Source: Clostridiales bacterium (GTDB lineage: Bacteria > Bacillota > Clostridia > Oscillospirales > Oscillospiraceae). Taken from it: a stretch of DNA of 48,683 nt. This document shows, piece after piece, positions 7,993 through 17,530 of this stretch. The DNA lies in the NCBI GenBank assembly GCA_022781505.1, contig JALETK010000093.1, positions 1-48,683 on the forward strand, in the 5' to 3' direction. Under the pieces are notes generated by a model. It searched no databases and had not been told where the DNA came from. It saw nothing but the letters and a program-made list of their open reading frames with translations. The translations under genes were made by a program, and so were the position numbers. How positions within the stretch are numbered: the first letter of the stretch is position 1; every line of letters starts with the position of its first letter.

Positions 7993-8333
7993 CTGCGGGC
8001 GGACACATGGGTCCGCCCCTACGAGTAGTCAGGGAAATTTCTGGCTTTCGTCCACTTTTCCGGCTCCGGAAAAGACCCGTTTCCTGTCCGTAGGGGCGGA
8101 CCCATGTGTCCGCCTGCGGTACAGGGAAACAATTCAGAAGAATCCAATGCGAATCTGTACTTTTTCCGGTGTTTTGTGCGAATTCGCATTAGATTTTTGG
8201 GAAACGATAGTTTTTTCTGCGGGCGGACACACGGGTCCGCCCCTACGAGTAGTCAGGGAAATCTCTGGCTTTCATCCACTTTTCCGGTTCTGGAAAAGAC
8301 CCGTTTCCTGTCCGTAGGGGCGGACACATGGGG
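7993..8333. repeat. Tandem MITE-like repeat, about 224-base period, running into cobA-hemD
   Basis: A unit starting CTGCGGGCGGACACATGGG at 7993 recurs at 8217. The shared run contains GTCCGCCCCTACGAGTAGTC, then a CACTTTTCCGG..CCGGAAAAG-like arm, then CCGTAGGGGCGGAC. Between the copies, at about 8110-8205, sits the same hairpin module as at 7324-7382 (CAATGCGAAT paired with GCGAATTCGCATT). The second copy is cut short at about 8333, inside the coding end of cobA-hemD. Part of a third, decayed module is visible at 7913-7992. Ends of the GTAGGGG / CCCCTAC type are shared with the element at 21600-21662. Confidence 0.85.
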
Positions 8334-9814
8334 GCGGCCCGGCAGGCCAGCTCCGTGAGGGCGTCTATGGTGGCGGCCTCTGCCACCAGGGTGGGAATGT
8401 GATGCCGGGCCGCCTCCCGGGCGGTCTGGCTGCCGATGCACAGGCCTGTGATCCGGCTGAAATCCACGTCCTGCCCCACGGAGGCCACAAAGCCCTTCAC
8501 CGTGGAGGCGGAGGTAAAGGTCACGAAGTCAAAGGTGTCCAACGCCTTAACCAGGGCCTCGCTGTGGGGATTCTCATACACCGTCTCATAGGTGGGGCAG
8601 TCCGTATAGGAGACGTGCGCCGCCTCCAGCGCCTGGGTCAGGGCCTGGGAGCCCTCCCTGGCCCTGAGAATCAGCACCCTTCCGGTGGCCAGCGCCCCGA
8701 GCCCCTGGCCAAGATGGGCTGCGTCATAGACCGGTGGGACGAAGTCCGCCCGGAGGCCGTGCTCCGCCAGCGCCCCTGCGGTGCCGGAGCCGATGGCCGC
8801 CAGCTTCACCCCGCCCAGGGCCCGGGCGTCCTTCCCCAGCCGCTCCAGAGCCTCCCAGAGGTACCGAACCCCGGCGGGGCTGGTGAGACACAGCCATTCA
8901 TAGCCGGAAATGGCCTCCAGCTCCCGCTCCAGCGGGGGATTGGGGAGGATGGGCACCGTCTCAATGCAGGGATACTCCGTCACCTCCGCCCCCAGGGCCC
9001 GGAGCTTCCGGGAGAGGGTTCCCGCCCGCTCCTTTGGCCGGGTGACCAGGATTCGCTTCCCCCGGAGGGGCAGACGATCCAGCCAGCAGAAGCCCTCCGC
9101 CAGGGCACAGACCTTCCCCACCACAATCACGGCGGGGCTGTGAATTCCCATCTCCGCCGCCCGCTCTGTGAGGGTGGCCAGGGTGGCATCCAGCCGCCGC
9201 TGCATGGGGGTGGTGCCGTTTTCCACCATGGCCGCCGGGGTCTCCGGGGCCATCCCCGCCTCCAGGAGCCCCCGGGTGATGTGGGGCAGCGCCGACACAC
9301 CCATGAGGAACACCAGGGTGCCCCCGGTGCGAACCAGGGCTTCAAAATCAATCTCCAGGGCCTTCCCCGCCCGGGCGTGGCCGGTGATGATGTGTACCGA
9401 GGAGCAATAGTCCCGGTGGGTCACGGGAATGCCCCCGTAGGCGGGAGCCGCAATGGCGGAGGTGATGCCCGGAACCTCCGCGAAGGGAACGCCGTGCTCC
9501 CGCAGCAGCTCCAGCTCCTCCCCGCCCCGGCCAAAGAGAAAGGGATCTCCCCCCTTCAGGCGAACCACCCGCTTGCCCTCCAGTGCCTTTTCCAGGAGAA
9601 TCCGGTTGATTTGATCCTGGGGCACCTTGTGGTGGGAGGCCTCCTTGCCCACGTCGATTCGCTCCGCGTCCGCAGGGATGAGATTCAGAATCTCCTGGCT
9701 CACCAGCCGGTCAAACACCACCACCTGGGCCTCTCCCAAGGCCTCCCGGCCCTTGAGGGTCAGAAGCCCCGGGTCTCCCGGGCCCGCTCCTACCAAGGTC
9801 ACAAAGCCGCTCAT
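8243..9814 (-). CDS. cobA-hemD: Uroporphyrinogen-III C-methyltransferase / uroporphyrinogen-III synthase fusion
   Basis: This 523-residue bifunctional enzyme makes precorrin-2, the branch point to siroheme and cobalamin. Residues 1-245 are the SAM-dependent methyltransferase, with VGAGPGDPGLLTLKG at the N-terminus and LKGGDPFLFGRGGEE near residue 85. Residues about 250-495 are HemD, which closes the tetrapyrrole ring with D-ring inversion (KRILVTRPKERAGTLSRKLR starts it). The last 28 or so residues (from MCPPLRTGNG to the stop) do not look like HemD and are encoded by the flanking repeat element, which supplies the stop codon. It overlaps hemC by four bases and is the final gene of the cobalamin operon. 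Confidence 0.93.
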   Translation of the reverse strand: MSGFVTLVGAGPGDPGLLTLKGREALGEAQVVVFDRLVSQEILNLIPADAERIDVGKEASHHKVPQDQINRILLEKALEGKRVVRLKGGDPFLFGRGGEELELLREHGVPFAEVPGITSAIAAPAYGGIPVTHRDYCSSVHIITGHARAGKALEIDFEALVRTGGTLVFLMGVSALPHITRGLLEAGMAPETPAAMVENGTTPMQRRLDATLATLTERAAEMGIHSPAVIVVGKVCALAEGFCWLDRLPLRGKRILVTRPKERAGTLSRKLRALGAEVTEYPCIETVPILPNPPLERELEAISGYEWLCLTSPAGVRYLWEALERLGKDARALGGVKLAAIGSGTAGALAEHGLRADFVPPVYDAAHLGQGLGALATGRVLILRAREGSQALTQALEAAHVSYTDCPTYETVYENPHSEALVKALDTFDFVTFTSASTVKGFVASVGQDVDFSRITGLCIGSQTAREAARHHIPTLVAEAATIDALTELACRAAPMCPPLRTGNGSFPEPEKWMKARDFPDYS

Positions 9815-10686
9815 TGCTCGCCCTCCTTCAGTCTGTCCGCCAGGGTCACCCCCAGGGCACTCGCCTCAGCCCGGCTACCCTGAATGGAGCCCTTGCGGAT
9901 GTCTCCTGCCTCGTCCACATAGAGCCCGGTGAGGGTGAGGATTTCCCCCTCCAGGGTGCCGTAGGCCGCCACAGGAGCGGAGCAGCCCCCCTCCAGGCGG
10001 CGGACGAAGGCCCGCTCTCCCAGGACGCAGTCCCGGCTGTCCCGATCTGCCACGCCTGCGAGAATAGACGAATCAAAGTCCCGCCGGGTCTGCACCGCCA
10101 GGATGCCCTGGCCCGCCGCCGGGAGCATCTCCTCCACGGTAAAATACCGGCTGATCCGCTCCGTGAGCCCCAGCCGCCGGAGCCCGGCTCCCGCCAGAAT
10201 CAGGGCAGAGAACTGGCCCTCGTCCAGCTTTCTGAGGCGGGTCTGCACATTGCCCCGCACCGGGGCCACCTGGGCCTGGGGCCACAGGGCCTGGAGCTGC
10301 ACCGTCCGGCGGCGGCTGGAGCAGCCGATGGGCCGGGAGAAATCCAGCTCCCGAACCCCCGCCGGCAGCACCAGCACATCCCGGGGGTCCTCCCGCCGGG
10401 AGAAAGCCATCAGGGGAAGGTCGGGATTCTCCTCCATGGGGAGATCCTTGCAGCTGTGAACCGTCAGATCCACCCTGCCCTCCGCCAGGGCCAGATCCAG
10501 CTCCCGGACAAACAGGCCCTTTCCTCCGATTTGATCCAGCATCCGATCCAAAATCCGGTCGCCGGTGGTTTTCATGGTCACAAGCTCCAGGCTAAGCTCC
10601 GGGTGCCTCTCCCGGATTGCACCCATGACCAGCTCCGCCTGAATCACCGCCAGGCGGCTGTCCCGGCTGCCGACACGCAATTTCAT
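9811..10686 (-). CDS. hemC: Hydroxymethylbilane synthase (porphobilinogen deaminase)
   Basis: This 291-residue cytoplasmic enzyme polymerises four porphobilinogens to hydroxymethylbilane. The N-terminus (LRVGSRDSRLAVIQAE), the SSRRRTVQLQAL and PVRGNVQTRLRKLDEG stretches with catalytic Arg/Lys residues, and the dipyrromethane-cofactor cysteine (GGCSAPVAAYG, about Cys235) are all present. Length is slightly short of the usual 300-315 but complete. It lies between hemA (12-base gap) and cobA-hemD (ATGA overlap), so it feeds the next enzyme directly. Confidence 0.95.
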   Translation of the reverse strand: MKLRVGSRDSRLAVIQAELVMGAIRERHPELSLELVTMKTTGDRILDRMLDQIGGKGLFVRELDLALAEGRVDLTVHSCKDLPMEENPDLPLMAFSRREDPRDVLVLPAGVRELDFSRPIGCSSRRRTVQLQALWPQAQVAPVRGNVQTRLRKLDEGQFSALILAGAGLRRLGLTERISRYFTVEEMLPAAGQGILAVQTRRDFDSSILAGVADRDSRDCVLGERAFVRRLEGGCSAPVAAYGTLEGEILTLTGLYVDEAGDIRKGSIQGSRAEASALGVTLADRLKEGEQ

Positions 10687-10698
10687 ATTCCTGCCTCC

Positions 10699-11877
10699 TT
10701 ACCGGGTGTGGGCCCGGATTTTTTCCCCGCAGGCCAGCCAGTCCTCCGGGCTGAGGTGCTCCTTCAGCCCCCCGGCCAGAAGCTCCACGGTCTTCTCCAC
10801 CGCCATCCGGGCGGCCTCCTGGCTGTCCATCTCCCCCTCCAGATAGTGGCGCACCCGCTCCCAGGCAGCCTGCTTCACCGACTCCTGGGCAGGGATGGAG
10901 GCCCGGTAGGCCCTCCACTGGCGGAAGCGCTCCAGATGCGTCTCCAGAAGCTGCCGCACCTGCTCCAGCTCCTCCCCTCCGGCGGGAAGGGCCTGTCCCA
11001 GGCTGTCCATATTCCAAAGGGTGACTCCGGGGATATCGCCCACCTCCGGCTGAATGTCCCGGGGACTGGCCAAATCCACCAGAGCCACAGGTGGCCGGGA
11101 CACCTCCCGGAAGGGCTCCTCCGTCACCGTGTAGTGGGGGCTGGTGGTGGAGGAGAAGAGGATGTCCGCATCCTCCATGGCGGCGTACCGCTCCTCATAG
11201 GGAACCGCCCGGCAGCCGGCGGGTATCACCGTCTCTCCGTGGCGGTAGGTTCGCAGGGTCACAGACACGTCGCAGCCGGCGCTGCGCAGGAGGCTGGCAG
11301 AGAGCTTTCCCATCTCCCCGTTGCCGATGACGAGGGCCCGCTTCCCCGAAAGGCTCCCCAGATGCTCCTCCACCAGGTGAACCGCCTGATGGGCGGCGGA
11401 GGTGGGGAGCTTCGTCAGCCGCACCTGGCTCTTGGCGGCCTTGCCGCAGGCCGAGGCGGTTCGGAACAGCGTCTCCAGCTCCGCCGTGGCGCTGCCCGCC
11501 TCCCGGGCCAGGGCAGCGGCGGTCTTCACCTGGGTGAGAATCTGATCCTCCCCCAGAATCTGGGACTGAAGCCCGCAGGCCACCTCCAGCAGGTGCCGGA
11601 GGCAGTCCTCCCCCCGGCGGGTGAGAAAGGCCTCCGCGAAATCCGCAAACCCCACACCCGCAGCCTGGCACAGCAGCGCTCCCGGATTCAGGGTCTCCTC
11701 GCAGTCTAAGTACAGCTCCGTCCGGTTGCAGGTGGACAGCAGCACCGCCCCCCGCACCCCGGGGAGGGCGGCAATGGCTCCGTCCAGCTCCGTGACGGCG
11801 CTTTTGGAAAAGCTCAGCCGCTCCCGCAGGCAGATATCCGCTTTTCTGTAATCCAGGCCGGACATACACAGGCTCAT
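10699..11877 (-). CDS. hemA: Glutamyl-tRNA reductase
   Basis: This 392-residue enzyme reduces glutamyl-tRNA to glutamate-1-semialdehyde, the first committed step of C5-pathway tetrapyrrole synthesis. The catalytic cysteine lies in LLSTCNRTELYL, and the NADPH domain has ALVIGNGEMGKLSA. The ATG at 11877 is chosen because it overlaps the cbiL stop as ATGA and begins the family sequence. The longer open frame upstream is a shadow of cbiL. There is no fused precorrin-2 dehydrogenase domain of the kind found in some clostridial HemA proteins. hemL and hemB, needed between HemA and HemC, are not in this window. Confidence 0.93.
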   Translation of the reverse strand: MSLCMSGLDYRKADICLRERLSFSKSAVTELDGAIAALPGVRGAVLLSTCNRTELYLDCEETLNPGALLCQAAGVGFADFAEAFLTRRGEDCLRHLLEVACGLQSQILGEDQILTQVKTAAALAREAGSATAELETLFRTASACGKAAKSQVRLTKLPTSAAHQAVHLVEEHLGSLSGKRALVIGNGEMGKLSASLLRSAGCDVSVTLRTYRHGETVIPAGCRAVPYEERYAAMEDADILFSSTTSPHYTVTEEPFREVSRPPVALVDLASPRDIQPEVGDIPGVTLWNMDSLGQALPAGGEELEQVRQLLETHLERFRQWRAYRASIPAQESVKQAAWERVRHYLEGEMDSQEAARMAVEKTVELLAGGLKEHLSPEDWLACGEKIRAHTR

Positions 11878-12569
11878 TTCCCGCCCTCCCGCTTCACAAG
11901 AACCAGGGAGAAATAGCCGGCCCCCTCTGGGGCGTCGGCGAATCTGGGATACACATGCTCGTCGGCCATGGTGCAGTTCTCCACCAGGCTGGCGTTCTCC
12001 AGAAGCCCATGCTCCCGCAGGGTCTCCCGCAGGGCACCCAGCTCCCGGCCCGCCTTCATGAACACCAGATTGGCGTCCGTCTCCAGGCAGTCGGTCACAT
12101 CCTTGTGGGAGGCGGGGACGATCATCAGCCGCTGAGACCGCTCGCACAGAGAGACACCCAGACGGGCTGCAGCGGCGCAGAAGGAGGGCACCCCGGGCAC
12201 AATCTCCGCCCGGTAGCCCCGGGAGAGCACCCGGTTGTGTACATAGAGGTAGGTGGAGTAGACGCAGGGATCCCCCAGGGTGACGTAGGCCACGGTCTTT
12301 CCCTCCTCCAGAAGGGCGCAGAGCTCCGACGCAATGGTGTCGTGGGCCTCATCCAGGGCCTTCTGGTCCCGAATCATGGGGGTGGGGCAGTGCAGCAGGG
12401 GCTTTTCCCCGATGTAGTCCTTCACGATGTTCCAGGCGGTCTTCTCTCCGGCACCCTTGTCCGGCACGGCAATCACATCCGCCTGGGTCAGAATTCTCAC
12501 GGCCTTCACCGTCAAAAGCTCCGGATCCCCGGGGCCTACCCCCAGGCCGTACAGCGTTCCTTTATCCAT
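11874..12569 (-). CDS. cbiL: Cobalt-precorrin-2 C20-methyltransferase
   Basis: This 231-residue SAM-dependent methyltransferase of the tetrapyrrole methylase family has GLGVGPGDPELLTVKA at the N-terminus and VAYVTLGDPCVYSTYLYV near residue 90. That second motif is the CbiL/CobI form of the fold. CbiL adds the C20 methyl group to cobalt-precorrin-2, right after cobalt insertion by CbiK. It overlaps cbiK by eight bases and hemA by four. The cbi-type neighbours (CbiK, CbiD, CbiG) show this is the oxygen-independent pathway. Confidence 0.93.
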   Translation of the reverse strand: MDKGTLYGLGVGPGDPELLTVKAVRILTQADVIAVPDKGAGEKTAWNIVKDYIGEKPLLHCPTPMIRDQKALDEAHDTIASELCALLEEGKTVAYVTLGDPCVYSTYLYVHNRVLSRGYRAEIVPGVPSFCAAAARLGVSLCERSQRLMIVPASHKDVTDCLETDANLVFMKAGRELGALRETLREHGLLENASLVENCTMADEHVYPRFADAPEGAGYFSLVLVKREGGK

Positions 12570-13356
12570 GGTTTTCCTCCTCCACCGCCCCCTGGGCGTG
12601 GTCTACAAATATGGCCCGAATCTCCGGGATCTCTCCCAGGCCCTCCAGAATGCACCGAACCTCATAGCCCTGGGCCTCCAGCCTGGAGCGCCAGGAATCC
12701 GGCTCCTCCCCTGCCAGGTCGTTCTTGGCGTGATCTCCCGCAACCACCATCAGGGGATAGCAGAGAACCCGCTTCACGTCCCCCGCCTCCTGGAGGCGGC
12801 GGGAGACCTCCTCAAAGCCGGGGTAGCCCTCCACGGTGCCAACCCGGATATCCCGGCGGCCCAGGTCGTGGAACATGTATTCCAGGGTGGCGTACACCGC
12901 GTTGGCGGGGTGCTCGCTGCCGTGGCCCATGAAGACGATGGCCGTCCCCGGCTCCGGCCCGGGAAGCCGGGAGAGGAGCGCCTCCGTCACCGCCCGGTAG
13001 TCCTCAATTCCCGTGAGAAGGGGCATCCCGAAGGAAAGGCGGTGGAACCGCCCGGCAAAGGGGGCCGCCTGGGCCCGGAGCTTGTCCCACTCCTCCCCGT
13101 TGATCACATGGGTGGACTGGAGCACCACGTCCTCATAGCCCTCCCCTGCCAGGGCCTCCAGGGCCTGGGAGACCGTCCGGATGGCGAGGCCGTCCCGCCG
13201 GTTGAGCTTTTTCACAATCATGCCGCTGGTAAAGGCCCGGAACAGCTGCCGGTCGGGAAAGGCCGCCGCCAGATCCGCCTCAATGGCGCCGATGGTCTTC
13301 TCCAAAGTATCTGCGTGGCTGGTGCCGAAGGACACCGCCAGAATGGCTTTTTTCAT
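12562..13356 (-). CDS. cbiK: Sirohydrochlorin cobaltochelatase, cytoplasmic CbiK
   Basis: This 264-residue class II chelatase inserts cobalt into sirohydrochlorin early in anaerobic cobalamin synthesis. AVSFGTSHADT begins the protein. The two metal-site histidines of the family are in FMGHGSEHPAN and VVAGDHAKNDLAG. No signal peptide is present, unlike the second CbiK-like gene at 29251-30246, which is a lipoprotein. It lies 12 bases after cbiC and overlaps cbiL by eight bases. Because it shares an operon with cbiL, cobalt rather than iron or nickel is the likely metal. Confidence 0.93.
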   Translation of the reverse strand: MKKAILAVSFGTSHADTLEKTIGAIEADLAAAFPDRQLFRAFTSGMIVKKLNRRDGLAIRTVSQALEALAGEGYEDVVLQSTHVINGEEWDKLRAQAAPFAGRFHRLSFGMPLLTGIEDYRAVTEALLSRLPGPEPGTAIVFMGHGSEHPANAVYATLEYMFHDLGRRDIRVGTVEGYPGFEEVSRRLQEAGDVKRVLCYPLMVVAGDHAKNDLAGEEPDSWRSRLEAQGYEVRCILEGLGEIPEIRAIFVDHAQGAVEEENHG

Positions 13357-13368
13357 ACCCGGTTTTCC

Positions 13369-14010
13369 TCACTCTCTCCGGTTGTCCGAGGCCATGTACA
13401 GCATGGCGTTGCAGATGGCGGCGGCGATGTTGGAGCCGCCCTTCCGCCCCCGGGCCACGATGTGCTCTCCCGGGGTCTTTTCCAAAATATTCTTGCTCTC
13501 CACCACATTCACAAAGCCCACAGGCGCGCCGATGATCAGCTCCGGGGCAAATTCCCCGGCCTCCACCATCTCGCAGGCCCGGATCAGGGCCGTAGGGGCG
13601 TTGCCAATGGCGAGAATCACCCTCCCCGGGAGCTTCGCCGCCCGCTCCATGGACACGGCGGCCCGGGTGATGCCCCGTTCCTTTGCCTCTGCGGCCACCT
13701 CCGGGTCGGACATAAAGCACACCGCCCTGCCTCCGAACTTCTCCAGCACCCGCTTGTTGACCCCGGAAAAGGCCATCTGGGTGTCCGTGACGATGGTACA
13801 CCCGGCTTTGATGGCCTCCACACCGGTTCTCACGGCCTCGGGGGTAAATGCCAGGTTTTTCCCATAGTCAAAATCCGCGCTGGTGTGAATGCAGCGCTTC
13901 ACCACCGGAAGCTCCAGGGCCCCATATTCCGTGGGCCCCAGCTCCGACTGAATGATTTCCATGCTCCGGGTCTCAATGTCCCCGGGCGCCACATGCTGCA
14001 GCTTTTCCAT
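13369..14010 (-). CDS. cbiC: Cobalt-precorrin-8 methylmutase
   Basis: This 213-residue enzyme moves the C11 methyl group to C12, giving cobyrinic acid. The catalytic histidine is in KRCIHTSADFDY (about residue 41), and the family run ILAIGNAPTALI and GAPVGFVNVVESK are intact. Length is typical for CbiC/CobH. It follows cbiP by two bases and precedes cbiK by twelve, so it belongs to the same transcript. Confidence 0.95.
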   Translation of the reverse strand: MEKLQHVAPGDIETRSMEIIQSELGPTEYGALELPVVKRCIHTSADFDYGKNLAFTPEAVRTGVEAIKAGCTIVTDTQMAFSGVNKRVLEKFGGRAVCFMSDPEVAAEAKERGITRAAVSMERAAKLPGRVILAIGNAPTALIRACEMVEAGEFAPELIIGAPVGFVNVVESKNILEKTPGEHIVARGRKGGSNIAAAICNAMLYMASDNRRE

Positions 14011-14012
14011 TT

Positions 14013-15509
14013 CTAGTCCTCCCCGTTCAGGATTCGGTAAATTGCGTCCATATCCAGAGCCGCCCGCAGGCCCTGGGCCAGCTTGTCGTATTGCTGCCGG
14101 GCGTAGTCCTCCCGGTCAAGGGCGGCGGCCTCCGGGGTCAGGCCCCGGGCCTCCAGCAGGCAGTTCACCAGGGCCGCGGCGGTCTCCCCGCGGTCAAAGA
14201 GGCCGTGGACATAGCAGCCCAGGACGTTTCCTCTGCACTGGCCGTCGGTCTTTTCCCGGCCGGTCTGATCCTCCATGGACAGCACCGGCGGACTCACCTG
14301 CTCCGTTGCGCCCATGTGAATTTCATAGCCCTCGAAGGGAACCCCCCGGAGACCGGCAAAAATGCCGGTGGCCTCCCGGAAGCGGCCCTCCACCTGGGTT
14401 CGGGTTTTCTCCCCCAAAAACACGGTGCTGTGGGGCAGCAGACCCAGGCCGCGCAGCCGTCCGCCTCCCTCCACGCCCTCCGGGTCCCGAACCTCCGCGC
14501 CCAGCATCTGGTAGCCGCCGCAGATGCCCAGCACCGCTCCGCCGCCGTTGGCGTGCTTCAGAATCTTCGCCTCCATGCCGCTCTCCCGGAGCCAGCGCAG
14601 ATCCTCCATGGTGTTCTTGGTGCCCGGGAGAATCACCAGATCCGGCGAGCCCAGGTCGTGGGGATCCCGGACATAGCGCAGGCGCACCTGCTCCATCCGC
14701 TCCAGGGGGTTGAAGTCCGTAAAGTTGGAGAGCCTGGGCAGCCGCACCACGGCGATGTCCAGAAGCCCCACCTTCTCCGCCCCTTCCAGCCGGGCGGAGA
14801 GGGAATCCTCGTCGTCAATGTCCACATCCAGCATGGGCACCACCCCTAAAACGGGCTTGCCCGTGAGCTCCTCCAGCTGCCCCAGGCCCGGGCGGAGAAT
14901 CTCCACGTCCCCCCGGAACTTGTTGATGATGAGGCCCCGGATTTTGTCCTGCTCCCAGGGCTCCAGGAGCTTCACCGTGCCATAGAGGGAGGCGAAGACC
15001 CCGCCCCGGTCAATGTCCCCGCAGAGGAGCACCGGGGCATTTGCCAGCCGGGCCATGCCCATATTCACAAAATCGTCGGCTTTGAGGTTGATCTCCGCAG
15101 GGCTTCCCGCCCCCTCAATCACAATGATGTCATAGGCCTCGTCCAGCCGCCGGTAGGCGGCCATCATATCGGGAATCAGGTTCTTCTTATATTGGTAGTA
15201 CTCCCTGGCGTTCATGGTGCCCCGGGGGACGCCGCACACAATCACCTGGGAGCCCACGTTGCTGGTGGGCTTCAGGAGAATGGGGTTCATATCCGCCGTG
15301 GGCTCCACCTCCGCCGCCTGGGCCTGCACCACCTGGGCCCGGCCCATCTCCAGGCCCTGGGCGGTGATGGCGGAGTTCAGGGCCATATTCTGAGACTTGA
15401 AGGGAGCCACCCGGTACCCGTCCTGGGCGAAAATCCGGCACAGCCCGGCGCACAGCAGGCTCTTGCCCGCGTTGGACGCCGTTCCCTGAATCATAATTGC
15501 TTTTGCCAC
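14013..15509 (-). CDS. cbiP: Cobyric acid synthase
   Basis: This 498-residue glutamine amidotransferase (also called CobQ) amidates side chains b, d, e and g of cobyrinic acid a,c-diamide using ATP. The N-terminus has the P-loop-like [12 protein letters not shown]. The class I glutaminase domain has its nucleophile cysteine in [13 protein letters not shown] and a downstream histidine in [10 protein letters not shown]. Length is standard. The start lies 19 bases inside the end of cobD, showing tight coupling. Confidence 0.95.
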   Translation of the reverse strand: MAKAIMIQGTASNAGKSLLCAGLCRIFAQDGYRVAPFKSQNMALNSAITAQGLEMGRAQVVQAQAAEVEPTADMNPILLKPTSNVGSQVIVCGVPRGTMNAREYYQYKKNLIPDMMAAYRRLDEAYDIIVIEGAGSPAEINLKADDFVNMGMARLANAPVLLCGDIDRGGVFASLYGTVKLLEPWEQDKIRGLIINKFRGDVEILRPGLGQLEELTGKPVLGVVPMLDVDIDDEDSLSARLEGAEKVGLLDIAVVRLPRLSNFTDFNPLERMEQVRLRYVRDPHDLGSPDLVILPGTKNTMEDLRWLRESGMEAKILKHANGGGAVLGICGGYQMLGAEVRDPEGVEGGGRLRGLGLLPHSTVFLGEKTRTQVEGRFREATGIFAGLRGVPFEGYEIHMGATEQVSPPVLSMEDQTGREKTDGQCRGNVLGCYVHGLFDRGETAAALVNCLLEARGLTPEAAALDREDYARQQYDKLAQGLRAALDMDAIYRILNGED

Positions 15510-16546
15510 GGCAATACCTCCCCAAGGGCCTCCAAAAGCCGGTCATTTTCCTCCGGAAGACGAACCGCCGTCCGGTAGAAGTCCGGCCCCAGCCCTCTGT
15601 AATTGGCACAGGAGCGGATGAGAATTCCACGCTCCACCAGAAGCGCCTTTAAATCGGTTATGTTTTCCGCCCGGAACAGCAGGTAGTTGGCCTCCCCGGG
15701 CCAGACCTCCAGGCCCAGAGACCGCAGCCCCGCCTGAAGCCTGGGCCGCTCCACCCGGAGAAGGGCTCTTGCCCGCTCCGGCCAGGCGGCGCAGCCGCAG
15801 GCCGCGATTCCCGCCGCCTGGGCCACACAGGACACGCTCCAGGCCTGGCCGGAATCCCGGCAGGCAGAGAGCAGCGCCCCATCCGAGGACAAGCCGTAGC
15901 CCAGCCGCAGCCCCGGGATGGCGAAGCTCTTGGTAAAGGCCCGGAGGAGAAACAGGTGGGGATTGTCCCCCAGGGCTCCCCCCAAACCGGCACCGTCGGT
16001 GAGGGGCAGGAAGCATTCGTCCACCACCAGCCGGGTGCCGGTCTTGCCGCACCGGGCCAGAATCCGGCGGAGCAGTGTATCATCTGCGCACAGCCCCGTG
16101 GGATTGTTGGGGCTGCAGAGAAAGAGCATGTCCAGCCCGGGCCGGATGGCCTCCAGAATATCCTCCTCCAGGACAAAGCCCCGGGAGGCACGGAGGAGCC
16201 AGTGCTCCACAGGACACCCAGCGGCCCGGAGGGCCTGCTCATACTCCGAGAAGGTGGGGGCCAGAACCATGGCCCTCCCGGGCCTTCGGGCCAGCACCAG
16301 CCGGAAAATCACGTCCGCCGCCCCGTTTCCGCAGAGAATCCAGGCCGGGCTCACCCCGTCCATGGCCCCGATGGCCTCCCGCAGGGCCCGGCATTCCGGG
16401 TCGGGGTAGTGGGCCGCGTCCCCCACCGCCGCCCGGGCCGCCCGGGCAACCGGCTCCGGCATTCCCAGGGGGTTCAGATTGGCGGAGAAATCCAAAAGGG
16501 GCCTTTTATAGTCATAAATATCCCCGCCATGGGCCGGGATTCCCAT
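15491..16546 (-). CDS. cobD: L-threonine-O-3-phosphate decarboxylase
   Basis: This 351-residue PLP enzyme makes (R)-1-amino-2-propanol O-2-phosphate, the linker used by CbiB. The aminotransferase I fold is shown by [20 protein letters not shown] and [15 protein letters not shown], in which the lysine binds PLP. The ATG at 16546 is preferred: it has GAGGTG six bases upstream, whereas the GTG three codons earlier lies on that ribosome site. No fused kinase or Cys-rich C-terminal domain is present. The gap from cbiB is 15 bases. Confidence 0.9.
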   Translation of the reverse strand: MGIPAHGGDIYDYKRPLLDFSANLNPLGMPEPVARAARAAVGDAAHYPDPECRALREAIGAMDGVSPAWILCGNGAADVIFRLVLARRPGRAMVLAPTFSEYEQALRAAGCPVEHWLLRASRGFVLEEDILEAIRPGLDMLFLCSPNNPTGLCADDTLLRRILARCGKTGTRLVVDECFLPLTDGAGLGGALGDNPHLFLLRAFTKSFAIPGLRLGYGLSSDGALLSACRDSGQAWSVSCVAQAAGIAACGCAAWPERARALLRVERPRLQAGLRSLGLEVWPGEANYLLFRAENITDLKALLVERGILIRSCANYRGLGPDFYRTAVRLPEENDRLLEALGEVLPWQKQL

Positions 16547-16561
16547 AGAAATCACCTCAAA

Positions 16562-17530
16562 TTACAGCAAAAACATCAGGCCCAGGGGCAGGACGCAGAA
16601 AATCGCCCAGGCCAGGGCCGCCGTGAGCAGCATGATCCGGTTGGCCCGGGGGATGTCCTCCGGGGTGACGGGGCGGCAGGGGTCTCCGATGGTGGGCTTT
16701 TCCACCAGCTTTCCAAAATAATAGCTGGGCCCCGCCAGCTGCACCTGCAGGGCGCCCGCCATGGCCGCCTCGGTCTGGGCGGAGTTGGGAGACTTGTGGT
16801 TTCGCTTGTCCCGCCGCCAGATGCGGAAGGCGTCTGTGAGGCTGCCGCCTCCCAGGGCGGCTCCCAGGCACAGGAGAAGCCCCGCCAGCCGGGCGGGAAT
16901 ATAATTCAGCACATCGTCCAGCCGGGCTGCAACCCGGCCGAAGTACAGGTATTTGTCGTTTTTATAGCCCACCATGGAGTCCATGGTGTTCACCGCCTTG
17001 TAGGCAAGGCCCAGAACACCGCCCCCCAGGGCCATGTACAACAGGGGGGCGATCACCCCGTCGGAGGCGTTCTCCGCCACGGTCTCCACGGCGGCCTTGG
17101 CAACGCCGGTCTCATCCAGGGCCTCCGTATCCCGGCCCACGATCATGGACACAGCCCTTCGGGCCTCCGGCAGGGTGCCGGTTTTAAGGGCCTTAAAGAC
17201 CTTCATGCTCTCGTCCCGAAGGGCCCGGGCGGCCAGAAGCTGGTAGCACAGAACCGTCTCCACTCCCAGCCGGAGCCAGGGAGACACCAGGTGACACAGA
17301 TAGAGCACACCGGCTCCCACACCGGCGGAGATGCTCACCACCAGCACCGTCAGCACCGCGCCCCCCGCCAGCTCGCCCCCTCTGGTCTTGGGGAACATCC
17401 GCCGGAGCAGCCGCTCCAGGCCGGAGATGAGAGCACCCATGGCCCGAACGGGATGGGGAGCCCAGTGGGGGTCTCCCAGGAGCAAATCCAACAAAAAGCC
17501 CAGAGCCAGGGCCGTCAAATGCCATTTCAT
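16562..17530 (-). CDS. cbiB: Adenosylcobinamide-phosphate synthase
   Basis: This 322-residue membrane enzyme joins adenosylcobyric acid to aminopropanol phosphate. GFLLDLLLGDPHWAPHPVRAM at the start is the family signature. Further membrane segments and ASDGVIAPLLYMALGG and the NHKSPNSAQTEAAMAGAL run follow. The ATG at 17530 overlaps the cbiA stop by four bases and gives the standard length; the longer open frame upstream is a shadow of cbiA. It is the only strongly hydrophobic protein in the biosynthetic operon. Confidence 0.94.
   Translation of the reverse strand: MKWHLTALALGFLLDLLLGDPHWAPHPVRAMGALISGLERLLRRMFPKTRGGELAGGAVLTVLVVSISAGVGAGVLYLCHLVSPWLRLGVETVLCYQLLAARALRDESMKVFKALKTGTLPEARRAVSMIVGRDTEALDETGVAKAAVETVAENASDGVIAPLLYMALGGGVLGLAYKAVNTMDSMVGYKNDKYLYFGRVAARLDDVLNYIPARLAGLLLCLGAALGGGSLTDAFRIWRRDKRNHKSPNSAQTEAAMAGALQVQLAGPSYYFGKLVEKPTIGDPCRPVTPEDIPRANRIMLLTAALAWAIFCVLPLGLMFLL

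Noticed and set aside
7887-8006. N-terminal extension of the hypothetical protein to 8006
   Set aside because: The extension is encoded by repeat DNA; the ATG at 7886 has a proper ribosome site.
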